DNA of 64,000 nucleotides from Glutamicibacter arilaitensis Re117 (GTDB lineage Bacteria > Actinomycetota > Actinomycetes > Actinomycetales > Micrococcaceae): the NCBI RefSeq assembly GCF_000197735.1, contig NC_014550.1:2666001-2730000 (forward strand), given 5' to 3'. The notes beneath the pieces were generated by a model. It did not search any database, was not told the origin of the DNA, and saw only the letters and a list, made by a program, of their open reading frames with translations. The position numbers and the translations under genes were made by a program. Below, piece by piece: positions 54,229-63,472 of the stretch; the first letter of the stretch is position 1, and each line of letters begins with the position of its first letter.

Positions 54229-55566
54229 ATGTCTGCAGATTCGCCTGTTCTCAGCGCCAGCGCTCATCAGCCGTTGGCTCCTGTTCTCACCAGCATCACC
54301 TTTGAATACCTTGATGCTCCCGAAACGCTAGTTGCCGACTCATTGCGTCACCGGAGCATGGTTTGGACCCGCAACGGCCACGGCTTGGTCGGTTTTGGTA
54401 CCGCCGCCCGCTTGCACACTCATGGTGAAGAGCGCTTTGCGCGTGCCCGCGCATGGTTTGCACAGGTAGTTGAACAGGCGCAGATCGTTGACCCGATTTC
54501 CCGCCCCGGCAGCGGACTGGTCTCTTTCGGCTCTTTCGCATTCTCCTTTACCTCCGTCTTCGAATCTCGCATGGTGATCCCCCAGCTGGTGATTGGCCGC
54601 GATGAGGAAAAGTCATGGATCACCGTCACCGGCAGCGCCAAGGAACTAGAAGGCCTGACCTATCAGCAGGCCTTGGCTCGCGCTGAAGCGGCCATGGCTG
54701 ATGCCTCGGCACCAAAGTCCGCACCTGGCCGGATCGAGTTGACCAGTGGACAGCTGACTGCCGGCTCTTATCTGCAAGCCGTTGACCAGGCCTTGAGCCG
54801 TTTCGAGGAACGCGGCATTTCCAAGTTGGTACTGGCTCGCGATGTCTTGGCCCATAGTTCCACCTCTATCGATCTTGCTGGCGTCATGGCCGCATTGACC
54901 GAACGCTACGGGAATTGCTGGACCTATTCGGTTGACGGCTTGGTCGGAGCCACCCCGGAGATGCTAGTGCGCGTGACCGATGGCTTGGCCGAGGCCCGGG
55001 TTCTGGCAGGTACCTTGGACCGTGCCGCTGCAGGCGCGCAGGAACCTGGCTTTGCCCAGCGTAATCTTTTTGAAGACCCGAAGCAGCGCAATGAGCATCA
55101 GCTGGCGATCGATTCGCTCACCGATTCCTTGAATCCAATTTCCCACGGCATGAATGCGCCGGAAGAACCGTTCATTCTGGAACTTCCCAATGTGTGGCAC
55201 CTGGCCAGCGATGTGCGGGCGCAGTTGCGCGCCGATACCGCTGGCGTACTGCCTACGGCGCTGGATGTCGCCGAGATCTTCCACCCGACGGCTGCGGTTT
55301 GCGGCACCCCGACCAAGAAGGCCGGGGTTCTCCTGCGCGAGCTCGAGGGCCTGGACCGCGGACCGTACGCCGGTCCGGTGGGTTGGGTTGACAGCCGTGG
55401 AGATGGCGAATTCGGCATCGCGCTGCGTGGCGGAATCCTGGAAGACGAAAAGCTGATGCGCCTGTACGCGGGCTGCGGCATTGTTCCGGGTTCGGTGCCC
55501 GAGGATGAGTTGGCCGAGTCATGGGCGAAGATGCGTCCAATGCGCCAGGCCCTCGGAGCCGAATAA
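54229..55566 (+). CDS. menF: Isochorismate synthase
   Basis: Converts chorismate to isochorismate, the first committed step of menaquinone synthesis. 445 residues from MSADSPVLSASAHQPLAPVL; the open frame extends 20 codons upstream without support. The chorismate-binding domain (about 190-440) shows SKLVLARDVLAHS, GATPEMLVRV, RVLAGTLDRA, the catalytic FHPTAAVCGTPTKKAG and YAGCGIVPGSVPEDEL. Consistent with menD and menC further along. Confidence 0.94.
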   Translation: MSADSPVLSASAHQPLAPVLTSITFEYLDAPETLVADSLRHRSMVWTRNGHGLVGFGTAARLHTHGEERFARARAWFAQVVEQAQIVDPISRPGSGLVSFGSFAFSFTSVFESRMVIPQLVIGRDEEKSWITVTGSAKELEGLTYQQALARAEAAMADASAPKSAPGRIELTSGQLTAGSYLQAVDQALSRFEERGISKLVLARDVLAHSSTSIDLAGVMAALTERYGNCWTYSVDGLVGATPEMLVRVTDGLAEARVLAGTLDRAAAGAQEPGFAQRNLFEDPKQRNEHQLAIDSLTDSLNPISHGMNAPEEPFILELPNVWHLASDVRAQLRADTAGVLPTALDVAEIFHPTAAVCGTPTKKAGVLLRELEGLDRGPYAGPVGWVDSRGDGEFGIALRGGILEDEKLMRLYAGCGIVPGSVPEDELAESWAKMRPMRQALGAE

Positions 55567-55739
55567 GCTCATTGCCAAAGTGGACGGGCTATTGTTTCGG
55601 GGCTATGTTTCGCTAGCGTAAATTTTCCTTACCCTAAACGACACTTGTGTGAAGTGCGTCTCGTGCTGGTGTTAGCGCGGTTATGATTGGGACATCGCAG
55701 TGATCCACTCGCAATAACCCGAAAGTAGGTTTTGATCCT

Positions 55740-56528
55740 ATGCGTAGCCCCAGGAAAAAATTTGCCGCTGCCATCGCGCTCAGCTCCGTTGCACTTCTAG
55801 CTATGACCGCCTGCGGTTCCGATAGCGGCTCCAGCTCAGAGTCGGAGGGAGCAGCCTTCCCACTCAACGAGGGCAAGCTGACAGTATGCTCGGATATCCC
55901 CTACGAGCCATTTGAATTCAAGAAAGGCGACGAGATTGTTGGCTTCGATATGGACGTAGCCGCGGAAATCGCCAAGGATGCCAAGCTCGATCTGAACGTC
56001 ATCGACGACAGCTTCGATTCCATTGAATCTGGCCTGTTCAACACGAAGTGCGATATTGCCATCTCATCGATCTCCATCACCGATGCGCGCAAGGAGAAGA
56101 TGAATTTCTCTACTCCTTACATGGATGACGACTTGGTATTGATCGCTAAAAACGGCTCGGGCATCACCGATCTGGAAACCGCCAAGGACAAGAAGGTTGG
56201 CGTCCAGCAGGCTACGACTGGTGAAAAGTACGGCAAGGAGCAGGGCCTCGAGCAATTAGTCGGCTTCGAAGATGCTGGTCTGCAGACCCAGGCATTGCTG
56301 GCAAACCAGGTGGAAGCCGTATTGGGCAACCAGTCGGTGCTCGGTTACGCAGTGAAGGACGAGCCTGATTTCAAGGCCGTCGCCAACTTCAAGACCGGCG
56401 AACAGCTCGGTATCGCAGTCCCTAAGGACAATGCAGACACCCTGGAACTGGTCAACGGCACGTTGAAGCGATTGACCGATGCAGGAACCATGGAAGAACT
56501 GACCGTGAAGTGGTTCGGCGAAAAGTAA
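55740..56528 (+). CDS. Amino-acid ABC transporter, substrate-binding lipoprotein
   Basis: 262 residues. A lipoprotein signal peptide ends in the lipobox LAMTACG (Cys25). The mature part is a family-3 solute-binding protein: LTVCSDIPYEPFEFKKGDEI, VGFDMDVAAEIAKDA, the IESGLFNTKCDIAISSISIT and KVGVQQATTGEKYG segments. It binds polar amino acids such as glutamate or glutamine. First gene of a three-gene importer operon; a hairpin follows before the permease. Confidence 0.92.
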   Translation: MRSPRKKFAAAIALSSVALLAMTACGSDSGSSSESEGAAFPLNEGKLTVCSDIPYEPFEFKKGDEIVGFDMDVAAEIAKDAKLDLNVIDDSFDSIESGLFNTKCDIAISSISITDARKEKMNFSTPYMDDDLVLIAKNGSGITDLETAKDKKVGVQQATTGEKYGKEQGLEQLVGFEDAGLQTQALLANQVEAVLGNQSVLGYAVKDEPDFKAVANFKTGEQLGIAVPKDNADTLELVNGTLKRLTDAGTMEELTVKWFGEK

Positions 56529-56558
56529 TTTTCAGCTGAACATGGATAGATCTACCGA

Positions 56559-56615
56559 GCGGGGGTTCGGCACGCAAATTTTGCCGTCTGGCATTTTTGC
56601 TACCCGAACCCCCGC
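56559..56615 (+). terminator. Intercistronic hairpin in the ABC operon
   Basis: GCGGGGGTTCGG pairs perfectly with CCGAACCCCCGC over a 33-base loop. There is no T run. Probably partial termination or 3' protection that raises binding-protein levels over the permease. Confidence 0.7.
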
Positions 56616-56639
56616 TACCTTTACGAGAGGTACAAACCA

Positions 56640-57431
56640 ATGGCAATGACTACCCGTCAGCGCGCCCGGATGAGCAAAACCATTCAGATTGCGCTCTTCT
56701 TTGTCATCATCATCGCCCTAGCTGCGCTTGTGGATTGGAAGAAAGCGTCCTACGCATTCTTCTCCTTCGACAAACTCGGACCGATGTTCCCAGACATGAT
56801 CCTGGTTGGCTTGAAGAACACCATCTTCTACACCATCATTTCCTTCGCCTTCGGCTTAGCCTTAGGTCTCTTGCTGGCGTTGATGAAGATGGCAAGCTTC
56901 GCGCCCTACCGGTGGTTCGCCACCGCGTTCATCGAATTCTTCCGCGGTATCCCCGCCATTCTTGTCCTTTTGGCATTTGGCATCGGTTTGCCACAGGCAT
57001 TCGGCACCCAATGGCCTCAGTCGGTCAACGTCATGTGTGCACTGGGGCTGGTCTCCGCTGCATACATCGCGGAAACCCTGCGTGCTGGTCTTCAGGCTGT
57101 GCCAAAGGGACAGACCGAGGCTGCTCGTTCGCTGGGCATGCCAGCGTGGCGTGCCATGGTCACGATCGTCATCCCGCAGGCATTCAGAATCGTGCTTCCA
57201 CCAATGACCAACGAGATCATCCTGCTCACCAAGGACACTTCGCTGGCGTTTATTCTCGGTGCAACGATTGCCCAATACGAAATGACCAAATTCGGTCGCG
57301 ATGGCATTACGCAGTTGGACGCAGGCATCACCCCGCTGGTTGTTGCGGGCCTGTTCTACCTTGTCATTACCATTCCGTTGAGTTTGGTTGCCCGTAAATT
57401 CGAATCCCGCACTACGAAGACCAAGCGCTAG
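56640..57431 (+). CDS. Amino-acid ABC transporter permease
   Basis: 263 residues with five or six transmembrane helices. The His/Glu/Gln permease signature ([20 protein letters not shown]) and the EAA loop ([20 protein letters not shown]) that contacts the ATPase are visible. GAGAGG upstream of the ATG. Only one permease gene is present, so it would act as a homodimer. Confidence 0.93.
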   Translation: MAMTTRQRARMSKTIQIALFFVIIIALAALVDWKKASYAFFSFDKLGPMFPDMILVGLKNTIFYTIISFAFGLALGLLLALMKMASFAPYRWFATAFIEFFRGIPAILVLLAFGIGLPQAFGTQWPQSVNVMCALGLVSAAYIAETLRAGLQAVPKGQTEAARSLGMPAWRAMVTIVIPQAFRIVLPPMTNEIILLTKDTSLAFILGATIAQYEMTKFGRDGITQLDAGITPLVVAGLFYLVITIPLSLVARKFESRTTKTKR

Positions 57432-57445
57432 AAAGGCAGTGGAAA

Positions 57446-58228
57446 ATGTCAACTGGAACTAGTGAACTTTCGGCTCATGCCGCGGGCGTGGATATCACCG
57501 GACTGCGCAAGTCCTACGGCAGCAATGAGGTGCTCAAGGGCATCGATTTGAACGTTGCTCCCGGCGAGGTTGTCTGCCTGATCGGTCCATCCGGCTCCGG
57601 AAAGTCAACGCTGTTGCGTTGCGTGAATTTGTTGGAGCAGCCAAACGGCGGAACCATTATGGTCGGTGGCTTCAACGTCACTGACCCAGAGGTAAACCTG
57701 GACAAGATGCGCCAGCAGGTAGGCATGGTCTTCCAGCAGTTCAACCTGTTCCCGCACCTGACCGTGCTGGAGAACTGCACGATATCCCCCATCAAGGTGC
57801 TCAAGCGCAAGAAAGCCGAAGCCCAGAAGGTCGCGTTGCGCAATCTGGAGCGTGTAGGCCTGGGCGACTTCGGCGATCGCTACCCTGACCAGCTTTCCGG
57901 TGGCCAGCAGCAGCGCGTGGCCATTGCCCGAGCGCTATCCATGGAACCAACGCTGATGCTCTTCGATGAGCCAACCAGTGCATTGGATCCGGAGACCGTG
58001 GGAGAGGTCCTGTCCATTATGAAGAATCTGGCCCAAGCAGGCATGACCATGCTGGTGGTCACCCACGAGATGGCTTTCGCCAAGGAAGTTGCTGACCGCG
58101 TGTTCTTCATGGACGGTGGCGTCGTGGTGGAAGAAGGCAAGGCCGTGGATGTCATTGGCAATCCGCAGCAGCCACGTACCCAGGACTTCCTGCGTCGCGT
58201 GCTCGATCCCACGCACGTGGATATCTGA
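57446..58228 (+). CDS. glnQ: Amino-acid ABC transporter ATP-binding protein
   Basis: 260 residues, GlnQ type. Walker [11 protein letters not shown] loop [15 protein letters not shown], signature [15 protein letters not shown], Walker [15 protein letters not shown] and the H loop VVTHEMAF. Fourteen bases after the permease. Completes a polar amino-acid importer with the two preceding genes. Confidence 0.96.
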   Translation: MSTGTSELSAHAAGVDITGLRKSYGSNEVLKGIDLNVAPGEVVCLIGPSGSGKSTLLRCVNLLEQPNGGTIMVGGFNVTDPEVNLDKMRQQVGMVFQQFNLFPHLTVLENCTISPIKVLKRKKAEAQKVALRNLERVGLGDFGDRYPDQLSGGQQQRVAIARALSMEPTLMLFDEPTSALDPETVGEVLSIMKNLAQAGMTMLVVTHEMAFAKEVADRVFFMDGGVVVEEGKAVDVIGNPQQPRTQDFLRRVLDPTHVDI

Positions 58229-58240
58229 GTTCAACTGCAA

Positions 58241-58290
58241 AAATTCCCCTGCGTTGCCCGTCGTTGCCGATGGTCGACGCAGGGGAATTT
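58241..58290. terminator. Terminator of the ABC operon
   Basis: AAATTCCCCTGCGT pairs with ACGCAGGGGAATTT across a 22-base loop, then CTTTTTT. It also faces menD. Confidence 0.9.
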
Positions 58291-58299
58291 CTTTTTTCC

Positions 58300-59997
58300 C
58301 TACAGCTCTGGCCAGGCTAGCTGCCCGACCTGTTGATTTAATTCAAGGTTCTCGGCGCGCAGGCTGCTCCGCGACGCCGGCACTTCAATCAGGCGCAGGT
58401 TCGCCGGCTGCGTTGAAGCCAAGACGGCGCTGAGCTCTTCCTTGCTTGCGGCCCTGGCGTACTGCCAGCCATAGGCTTCGGCGAGCGCAGGCAGGCTAAG
58501 CTGCTGCGGTGTGGCAAAGAGCCGTTCCACCGCATTGGCGTACCGGCCCGAGGCATCCACGGCACCATGCTCCAGGGTGGAGAAGATTGCTCCTCCCCCG
58601 TCGTTGTAGACCACGAGGTCCACCCGGGGCTGTTCTTCGCCGGGAGTCCAGGACAGCGAACTGGCATCATGGGCGAAAGTAATATCCCCCATCACTGCAA
58701 GGGTGCGTTGCTTGCTGCCTTGAGCCAGGCCCAAAGCCGTCGCGATGGTTCCATCAATCCCGGCCAGGCCACGGTTTGCATGGGCGGCCATGCTTCGTTT
58801 GGCTGCCGGGCGGGCAGCCAAATCGAAGTCGCGCACGATATTCGAGGAGCCAAGCAGCAGTACCTCCGGGGAATGCTCCCAGATAGCTTCGGCGACATCC
58901 ACCCCGGTAATGGCTGACTCATGGTTCAGGCCCTGGCGCACTTGCAGCGCCTGGGCGTCTAACTGCTGCCACGATGCCAGCCAGTTCTCCGCTCCGGTAC
59001 CGGCAAACTCCTGTAATTGGCTCCACGAGCTAACCGGGGTTTCGCGGCGCCTTCCCGCCTCGTACCAGGCCACCGGTGCAGGCTGCCAAATCACCGAGTC
59101 GATCACCGGGTTGGCCAGCAGCTTGCCCACCGGACGGCTCAACGTTGGACGGCCAAAGAGCACTACGCGTTCAATGTGGTCCATGCCCACCGCGATCAGC
59201 GGGCGGTAATGGCCAATGGCATTAGCCGAGAAGCGTGCATTTGACGATGGCTCGGCAAATAATGGCAGTCCCAGTTCTTGGGCGAACCGTTGTGCTTCTG
59301 CCCCGGCGCCATGTCCGGCAATGACTACGGTCCGTCGAGGGACCAGGTCTTGGGCTGGCATTCCCAGCTGCTGCGCGGGCGCAGATCCTTGCCATACTCC
59401 AGGCTCGATTGCCGTCCATGCTTGCCCAATGATCCGCTCCTGCGGGGCGGGGACCAGCGGGTCGCGGAATTGCAGGTTCAGCTGGACTGGTCCAGCCGCG
59501 CTGTGCTGGTCTCCAGCCAACGCAGCCAATGCCTGCTGCACTTGGTCTCCGGGATCAACCCCGGCGGCAACGTTGGCAGCGAGGCGGACGTGTTCGCCAA
59601 AGAGGTTTTTCTGCCTCGTGCTTTGGCTCGCGCCGGTGCCGTGTAATTCATCTGGGCGGTCTGCAGAGAGCACCAGCAACGGGGTGGCGGTGTGATTGGC
59701 TTCCATCACCGCTGGCAGCATCTGCCCGATGGCTGAACCGCTGGTCGCTGCCAACGCTACCGGCCTGCCGGTGCTCTGGGAGAGGCCCAGGGCCATGAAG
59801 GCTGCCGAGCGTTCATCGATGCGTACATGGATGGCTAAGATCCCGGCAGCTTCCGCCTCGGCTGCCGCGTAGGCCAGAGGGGCGCTGCGCGAACCTGGTG
59901 AAATCACCAGATCCCGGATCCCTGCCCGGATCAGCCCGGAGAGCACGTGGCGAGCTGTAGTGATGGCGCGCTGCTCGTCAGGTTGCTGCATTCCCAC
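58300..59997 (-). CDS. menD: SEPHCHC synthase MenD
   Basis: ThDP-dependent addition of 2-oxoglutarate to isochorismate in menaquinone synthesis. 565 residues. N-terminal VISPGSRSAPLAYAAAE, the glutamate region IDERSAAFMALGLSQSTGRP, and the ThDP/Mg segment near the C-terminus (MGDITFAHDASSL ... VYNDGGGAIFSTLE). I start at GTG, nine bases after AAGGAG; the ATG two codons later is the alternative, and a longer frame of about 30 codons upstream is not used. Confidence 0.93.
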   Translation of the reverse strand: MGMQQPDEQRAITTARHVLSGLIRAGIRDLVISPGSRSAPLAYAAAEAEAAGILAIHVRIDERSAAFMALGLSQSTGRPVALAATSGSAIGQMLPAVMEANHTATPLLVLSADRPDELHGTGASQSTRQKNLFGEHVRLAANVAAGVDPGDQVQQALAALAGDQHSAAGPVQLNLQFRDPLVPAPQERIIGQAWTAIEPGVWQGSAPAQQLGMPAQDLVPRRTVVIAGHGAGAEAQRFAQELGLPLFAEPSSNARFSANAIGHYRPLIAVGMDHIERVVLFGRPTLSRPVGKLLANPVIDSVIWQPAPVAWYEAGRRRETPVSSWSQLQEFAGTGAENWLASWQQLDAQALQVRQGLNHESAITGVDVAEAIWEHSPEVLLLGSSNIVRDFDLAARPAAKRSMAAHANRGLAGIDGTIATALGLAQGSKQRTLAVMGDITFAHDASSLSWTPGEEQPRVDLVVYNDGGGAIFSTLEHGAVDASGRYANAVERLFATPQQLSLPALAEAYGWQYARAASKEELSAVLASTQPANLRLIEVPASRSSLRAENLELNQQVGQLAWPEL

Positions 59998-60085
59998 GCG
60001 GTGCGACTCCTTAGATTCCAAAGCTGAAGGCAATGATCCAAGTCTATGCCGTGTACCGTCTGAGCACCGACGAAGGAACAGCAAT

Positions 60086-60125
60086 GGGCGCAGCCAGGAT
60101 CCCTTCTGGGATTCTGGCTGCGCCC
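60086..60125. terminator. Terminator after phoX
   Basis: GGGCGCAGCCAG pairs with CTGGCTGCGCCC, with inner ATCCC/GGGAT, facing the phoX end and menD upstream region. Confidence 0.85.
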
Positions 60126-60147
60126 TTGGGCTTTGGACTAGGACTGC

Positions 60148-62271
60148 CTACTTATTGTGTCCCTTGCCTTTGCCCTTGCCCTTGCCTTTGCCCTTGCCCT
60201 TGCCTGGCTTGGATTCTTCTTTGAAGACCTGGACTACCGATGGGCGTGGGCCGTAGAACTCGCCCTTGCCGGCATTTGCGGCATTCTTCACGAAGTCCGG
60301 GAACAGCGAGCTCGGGGCTGCGAAGCTGCCACCCTCACCCGGGTGCTGCACCGAGACGAAGACCGAGTTGTCCTTGTCGTGGATCAGCGGGCCACAGGTC
60401 TCCGCACCGGTTGGCACGGCCAGGAACTGCTCGACACGGCCACGGTTCTTGCCGGTCAGGGTGACCTTGTGCAGCGCGTCGGAGTAGCCGATGGTGCCTG
60501 GGGCGCCGTCGGTGGAGATCCACAGGTTGCCCTTGGAGTCAAAGGCCAGGTTATCCGGGCAGGAGATCGGCGAGACCTTCTCAGCTGGGTAGCCCGAGAA
60601 GTAGGTGGAGCCGTTGACCGCTGGGTCGCCGGCAACCAGCAGGATGTTCCAGGTGAACTTCGCTGCGGTGGCATCGTTGCCGGCCTCGGTGATTTCCAGG
60701 ACGTGGCCATCGCGGTTGCGTACCCGAGGGCTGACCTCGGTTGCCCCTTCCTTGCCATCCTTACCGCGGTCACTGTTATTGGTCAGTGCCACGTAGACCC
60801 TGCCCGATACCGGGCTTGGCTCGACATCTTCAGGGCGGTCCAGCTTGGTGGCCCCGGCCTTGTCAGCTGCCAGGCGGGTGTAAACCAGTACTTCGGCCAC
60901 GCTCATGCCTTCGACCTTGGATTCGCCGTTCTTCACCAGTGGCAGCCAGCTGCCCATGCCGTCAAAAGCCCCATCGGATGGGACCGCGCCGCTGCCATCG
61001 AATTCGCTTGCCGGCGAGTTGCCGGTGAACTTGGCAACGTATAGGTCACCCTCGGAGAGCAGGGTCATGTTCTGCTTGCGATCGTGCTTGGAGTAGGTGT
61101 TCTTCGAGACGAACTTGTACAGGTACTCGAAGCGCGAGTCATCACCGGAGTAGGCAACGGCTTTGCCGTTCTTGGCGATGCGCACGTTGGCGCCTTCGTG
61201 CTTGAAGCGGCCCAGGCTGGTGTGCTTGACCGGGGTGGACTTTGGATCCTGCGGATCAATTTCGACCACCCAGCCGAAGCGGTTGGCTTCATTCTCATAG
61301 CCGGCGTTGTTCAGGCCGAAGCGCGGGTCGCTTTCTTCCCAGCCACGGCCGGTTGCCGCGGTGTCGATGCCGTAGCGGGATTCCTCTGCGGTGCCCTTGC
61401 CGCGGAAGTACTGGTCGAAGTTCTCTTCACCGGACAGGACGGTGCCCCATGGAGTGGTGCCGCCGGCGCAGTTATTTAAAGTACCCAGGACCTTGGAGCC
61501 GCTTGGGTCTGCGACGGTCTTGAGCAGGTCGCTGCCTGCGGCCGGGCCGTCAACCAGGAATTCGGTGCTGGCGGTGATGCGGCGGTTGCGCTCGCCACCC
61601 TGCACGTAGCTCCACTTCTTGTCATTCTTCTTCCGCTTGACCTCAACCACGGAGAAGCCGTGAGCGTTCATCGCAATCTTGCGCGCTTCTTCCTTGTTCG
61701 CTTCGAACCAGGCTGCATCAAACATCATGTCTTCGTTGGTGTACTCGTGATTGGCCACCAGCACGCCGGTGCGGCCCGAGTACTTGTCCACGATGATGTC
61801 CAGGTAGTCGCAGTTGTAGCCGAACTGTTCGGCCTGCTTGCGCGCACTCTGCTTGGAAGCATCGAATTCGGGGGTGTTCTTGAAAATCGGATCGCCCCAG
61901 CGAATGATCGTGTTCCAGTCATATCCTTCAGGAACAGTGACGGTATCCACCGAACGCGATACCGGCTCAATGGCATCGAATGGCAGCTGGCCGCCCTTGC
62001 CCGGCGCCATCGGCACCAGTGGTGCGGCAGTGGCGTCTGCGGCGCCGAAGAGCTGCGGACCGATCACCAGTGCCGAGGCGCCGACTGCGCTCAGTCCCAG
62101 CATGCTGCGGCGGGAGAGCGACTTATCGGCGATGTCCTTGAAATAGCCGTTGGATGAGGTATTGCAATCTGGCTTGGTGCAAGCGTCGGCGCACTTGAAG
62201 TGGCAAGTTGCAGCAGAACGACCGCCACGGGTGTGGCCCAGCATTGGCAAAAGGGTACGGGTTGGATTCAT
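60148..62271 (-). CDS. phoX: PhoX-family phosphatase, Tat-exported
   Basis: A PhoX/DUF839 phosphatase, secreted folded and using Ca2+/Fe. 707 residues. After a cysteine-containing leader the Tat motif is SRRSMLGLSAVGASALVI (twin arginines 54-55). Family blocks: VANHEYTNEDMMFDAAW, NCAGGTTPWGTVLSGEENFD, YENEANRFGWVVEIDPQDP, SCPDNLAFDSKGNLWISTDG. The C-terminus is a run of seven Gly-Lys pairs. The signal region has four to six cysteines before the twin arginines, unusual for a leader. Confidence 0.92.
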   Translation of the reverse strand: MNPTRTLLPMLGHTRGGRSAATCHFKCADACTKPDCNTSSNGYFKDIADKSLSRRSMLGLSAVGASALVIGPQLFGAADATAAPLVPMAPGKGGQLPFDAIEPVSRSVDTVTVPEGYDWNTIIRWGDPIFKNTPEFDASKQSARKQAEQFGYNCDYLDIIVDKYSGRTGVLVANHEYTNEDMMFDAAWFEANKEEARKIAMNAHGFSVVEVKRKKNDKKWSYVQGGERNRRITASTEFLVDGPAAGSDLLKTVADPSGSKVLGTLNNCAGGTTPWGTVLSGEENFDQYFRGKGTAEESRYGIDTAATGRGWEESDPRFGLNNAGYENEANRFGWVVEIDPQDPKSTPVKHTSLGRFKHEGANVRIAKNGKAVAYSGDDSRFEYLYKFVSKNTYSKHDRKQNMTLLSEGDLYVAKFTGNSPASEFDGSGAVPSDGAFDGMGSWLPLVKNGESKVEGMSVAEVLVYTRLAADKAGATKLDRPEDVEPSPVSGRVYVALTNNSDRGKDGKEGATEVSPRVRNRDGHVLEITEAGNDATAAKFTWNILLVAGDPAVNGSTYFSGYPAEKVSPISCPDNLAFDSKGNLWISTDGAPGTIGYSDALHKVTLTGKNRGRVEQFLAVPTGAETCGPLIHDKDNSVFVSVQHPGEGGSFAAPSSLFPDFVKNAANAGKGEFYGPRPSVVQVFKEESKPGKGKGKGKGKGKGKGHNK
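60161..60202. repeat. Hexanucleotide tandem repeat in phoX
   Basis: Seven hexamers alternating CCCTTG and CCTTTG, encoding the Gly-Lys tail. Unit number could vary by slippage without breaking the frame. Confidence 0.85.
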
Positions 62272-62396
62272 GATCCACTCACTTCCTCAGTATTTGGCTT
62301 CTCGTCAGGGGAATGACTCGAACTGAGGTTTTCACTTGGAAGTGTTCTAAATGCAACGCAAAGGTTAACGCAGAGGAAACAGCTTGCTACAAAGGA

Positions 62397-63392
62397 CTAT
62401 CCCCTAGTCAGCTCCGCATAGCAGTTTTCCAAGCGCTTCATCCACCACTGCACTCGGTCTTCTCGTGGACGAAGCGTCTCCAATTTCTGGTGATCTGGCT
62501 CAACTCGCCGTACAGGCAAGTATCCCGCGGTGGCCAGCAACGGCTGGGCACAAATGTCATTAGCGAACAAGGTGGCGGTGGACAGTCCGCAGGCGTAGGG
62601 CAGCTGGGGCAGCGCGCTGGCCAAGGCGGCAGCCTGAGCCAGTCCTACCGAGGTATCCAAGGCACTGGAGACCACAACATCGAGTTCCGCCTGCTTGGCG
62701 ATCTCCAGCACCGCGTCGATGCCGCCCAAGGGCTGGGCTTTGATGATCATCAGATCAGCTGCGCCCAATCGCGAGACTTCCAAGGGGTCGGTATGCTTGC
62801 GCACTGCCTCATCCGCAGCGATCTTCAACGGGTTGCCGGCATTGCGCAGCTGCTCACGGACTTCGGCCAGTCCGGTAATGCCCGGAACTGGCTGTTCGGC
62901 GTACTGCAATTGGTATTGGCTCAGTGCTTTCAACGCCTGGACCGCTTGGTTGATATCCCAGCCCATATTTGCATCGACCCGCAGGGCTGCTTGGGGGTAG
63001 AGCCGCCGGGTTTCTGCCACCCGGGCCAGGTCCTGGGCTAGGTCCTGGCCTTTTTCGGCCACCTTGATCTTGATAGTGTGCGGCGCGTCGTAGCGTTCCA
63101 GCACAGCGCCGACATCTTTCGCGTCGACTGCAGGCAAGGTGGCGTTGACCGGGATGCTGGTGCGCAGCGGTTCCGGGAACGGCTGATAAGCTGCCTCGAT
63201 GCCGGCTGCCAGCCAGCGTGCGGCTTCTGCCGGTTTATATTCGGTAAAGGCAGAAAACTCGCCCCACCCGGCCGGCCCATTGATCAACAGTGCTTCGCGC
63301 TGGGTGACTCCACGGAATCTCACCCGCATCGGCAGGCGGACAACGTGCGAATTGGCCAGCAGTTCTTCAAGCGGCGGAAGTTCAAAGCTCAT
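62397..63392 (-). CDS. menC: o-Succinylbenzoate synthase
   Basis: Enolase-superfamily dehydratase in menaquinone synthesis. 331 residues. The KIKVAE segment (with the catalytic Lys pair), the metal ligands in RVDANMGWD, YAEQPVPG and IAADEAVRK, and the second Lys in LMIIKAQPLGG are visible. TAGGCT ends six bases before the ATG with no Shine-Dalgarno, so it is probably leaderless. The end of the gene faces the phoX start with 125 bases between. Confidence 0.93.
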   Translation of the reverse strand: MSFELPPLEELLANSHVVRLPMRVRFRGVTQREALLINGPAGWGEFSAFTEYKPAEAARWLAAGIEAAYQPFPEPLRTSIPVNATLPAVDAKDVGAVLERYDAPHTIKIKVAEKGQDLAQDLARVAETRRLYPQAALRVDANMGWDINQAVQALKALSQYQLQYAEQPVPGITGLAEVREQLRNAGNPLKIAADEAVRKHTDPLEVSRLGAADLMIIKAQPLGGIDAVLEIAKQAELDVVVSSALDTSVGLAQAAALASALPQLPYACGLSTATLFANDICAQPLLATAGYLPVRRVEPDHQKLETLRPREDRVQWWMKRLENCYAELTRG

Positions 63393-63472
63393 GTACTAAG
63401 CCTAGCGATCGTGGGCATGGTTACACGCCTGAACTATGCCGTCCACCGTGCCTGATATGACACCCTAGAAGT

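Noticed and set aside
60161..60206. Possible CRISPR-like or regulatory short repeat
   Set aside because: Repeats are contiguous hexamers in frame with phoX, with no spacers; they encode a Gly-Lys tail.
62272..62396. Possible PHO box upstream of phoX
   Set aside because: GTTAACC and GTTGCAT occur 12 bases apart on minus, a weak match to the 11-base direct-repeat PHO box; not enough to call.
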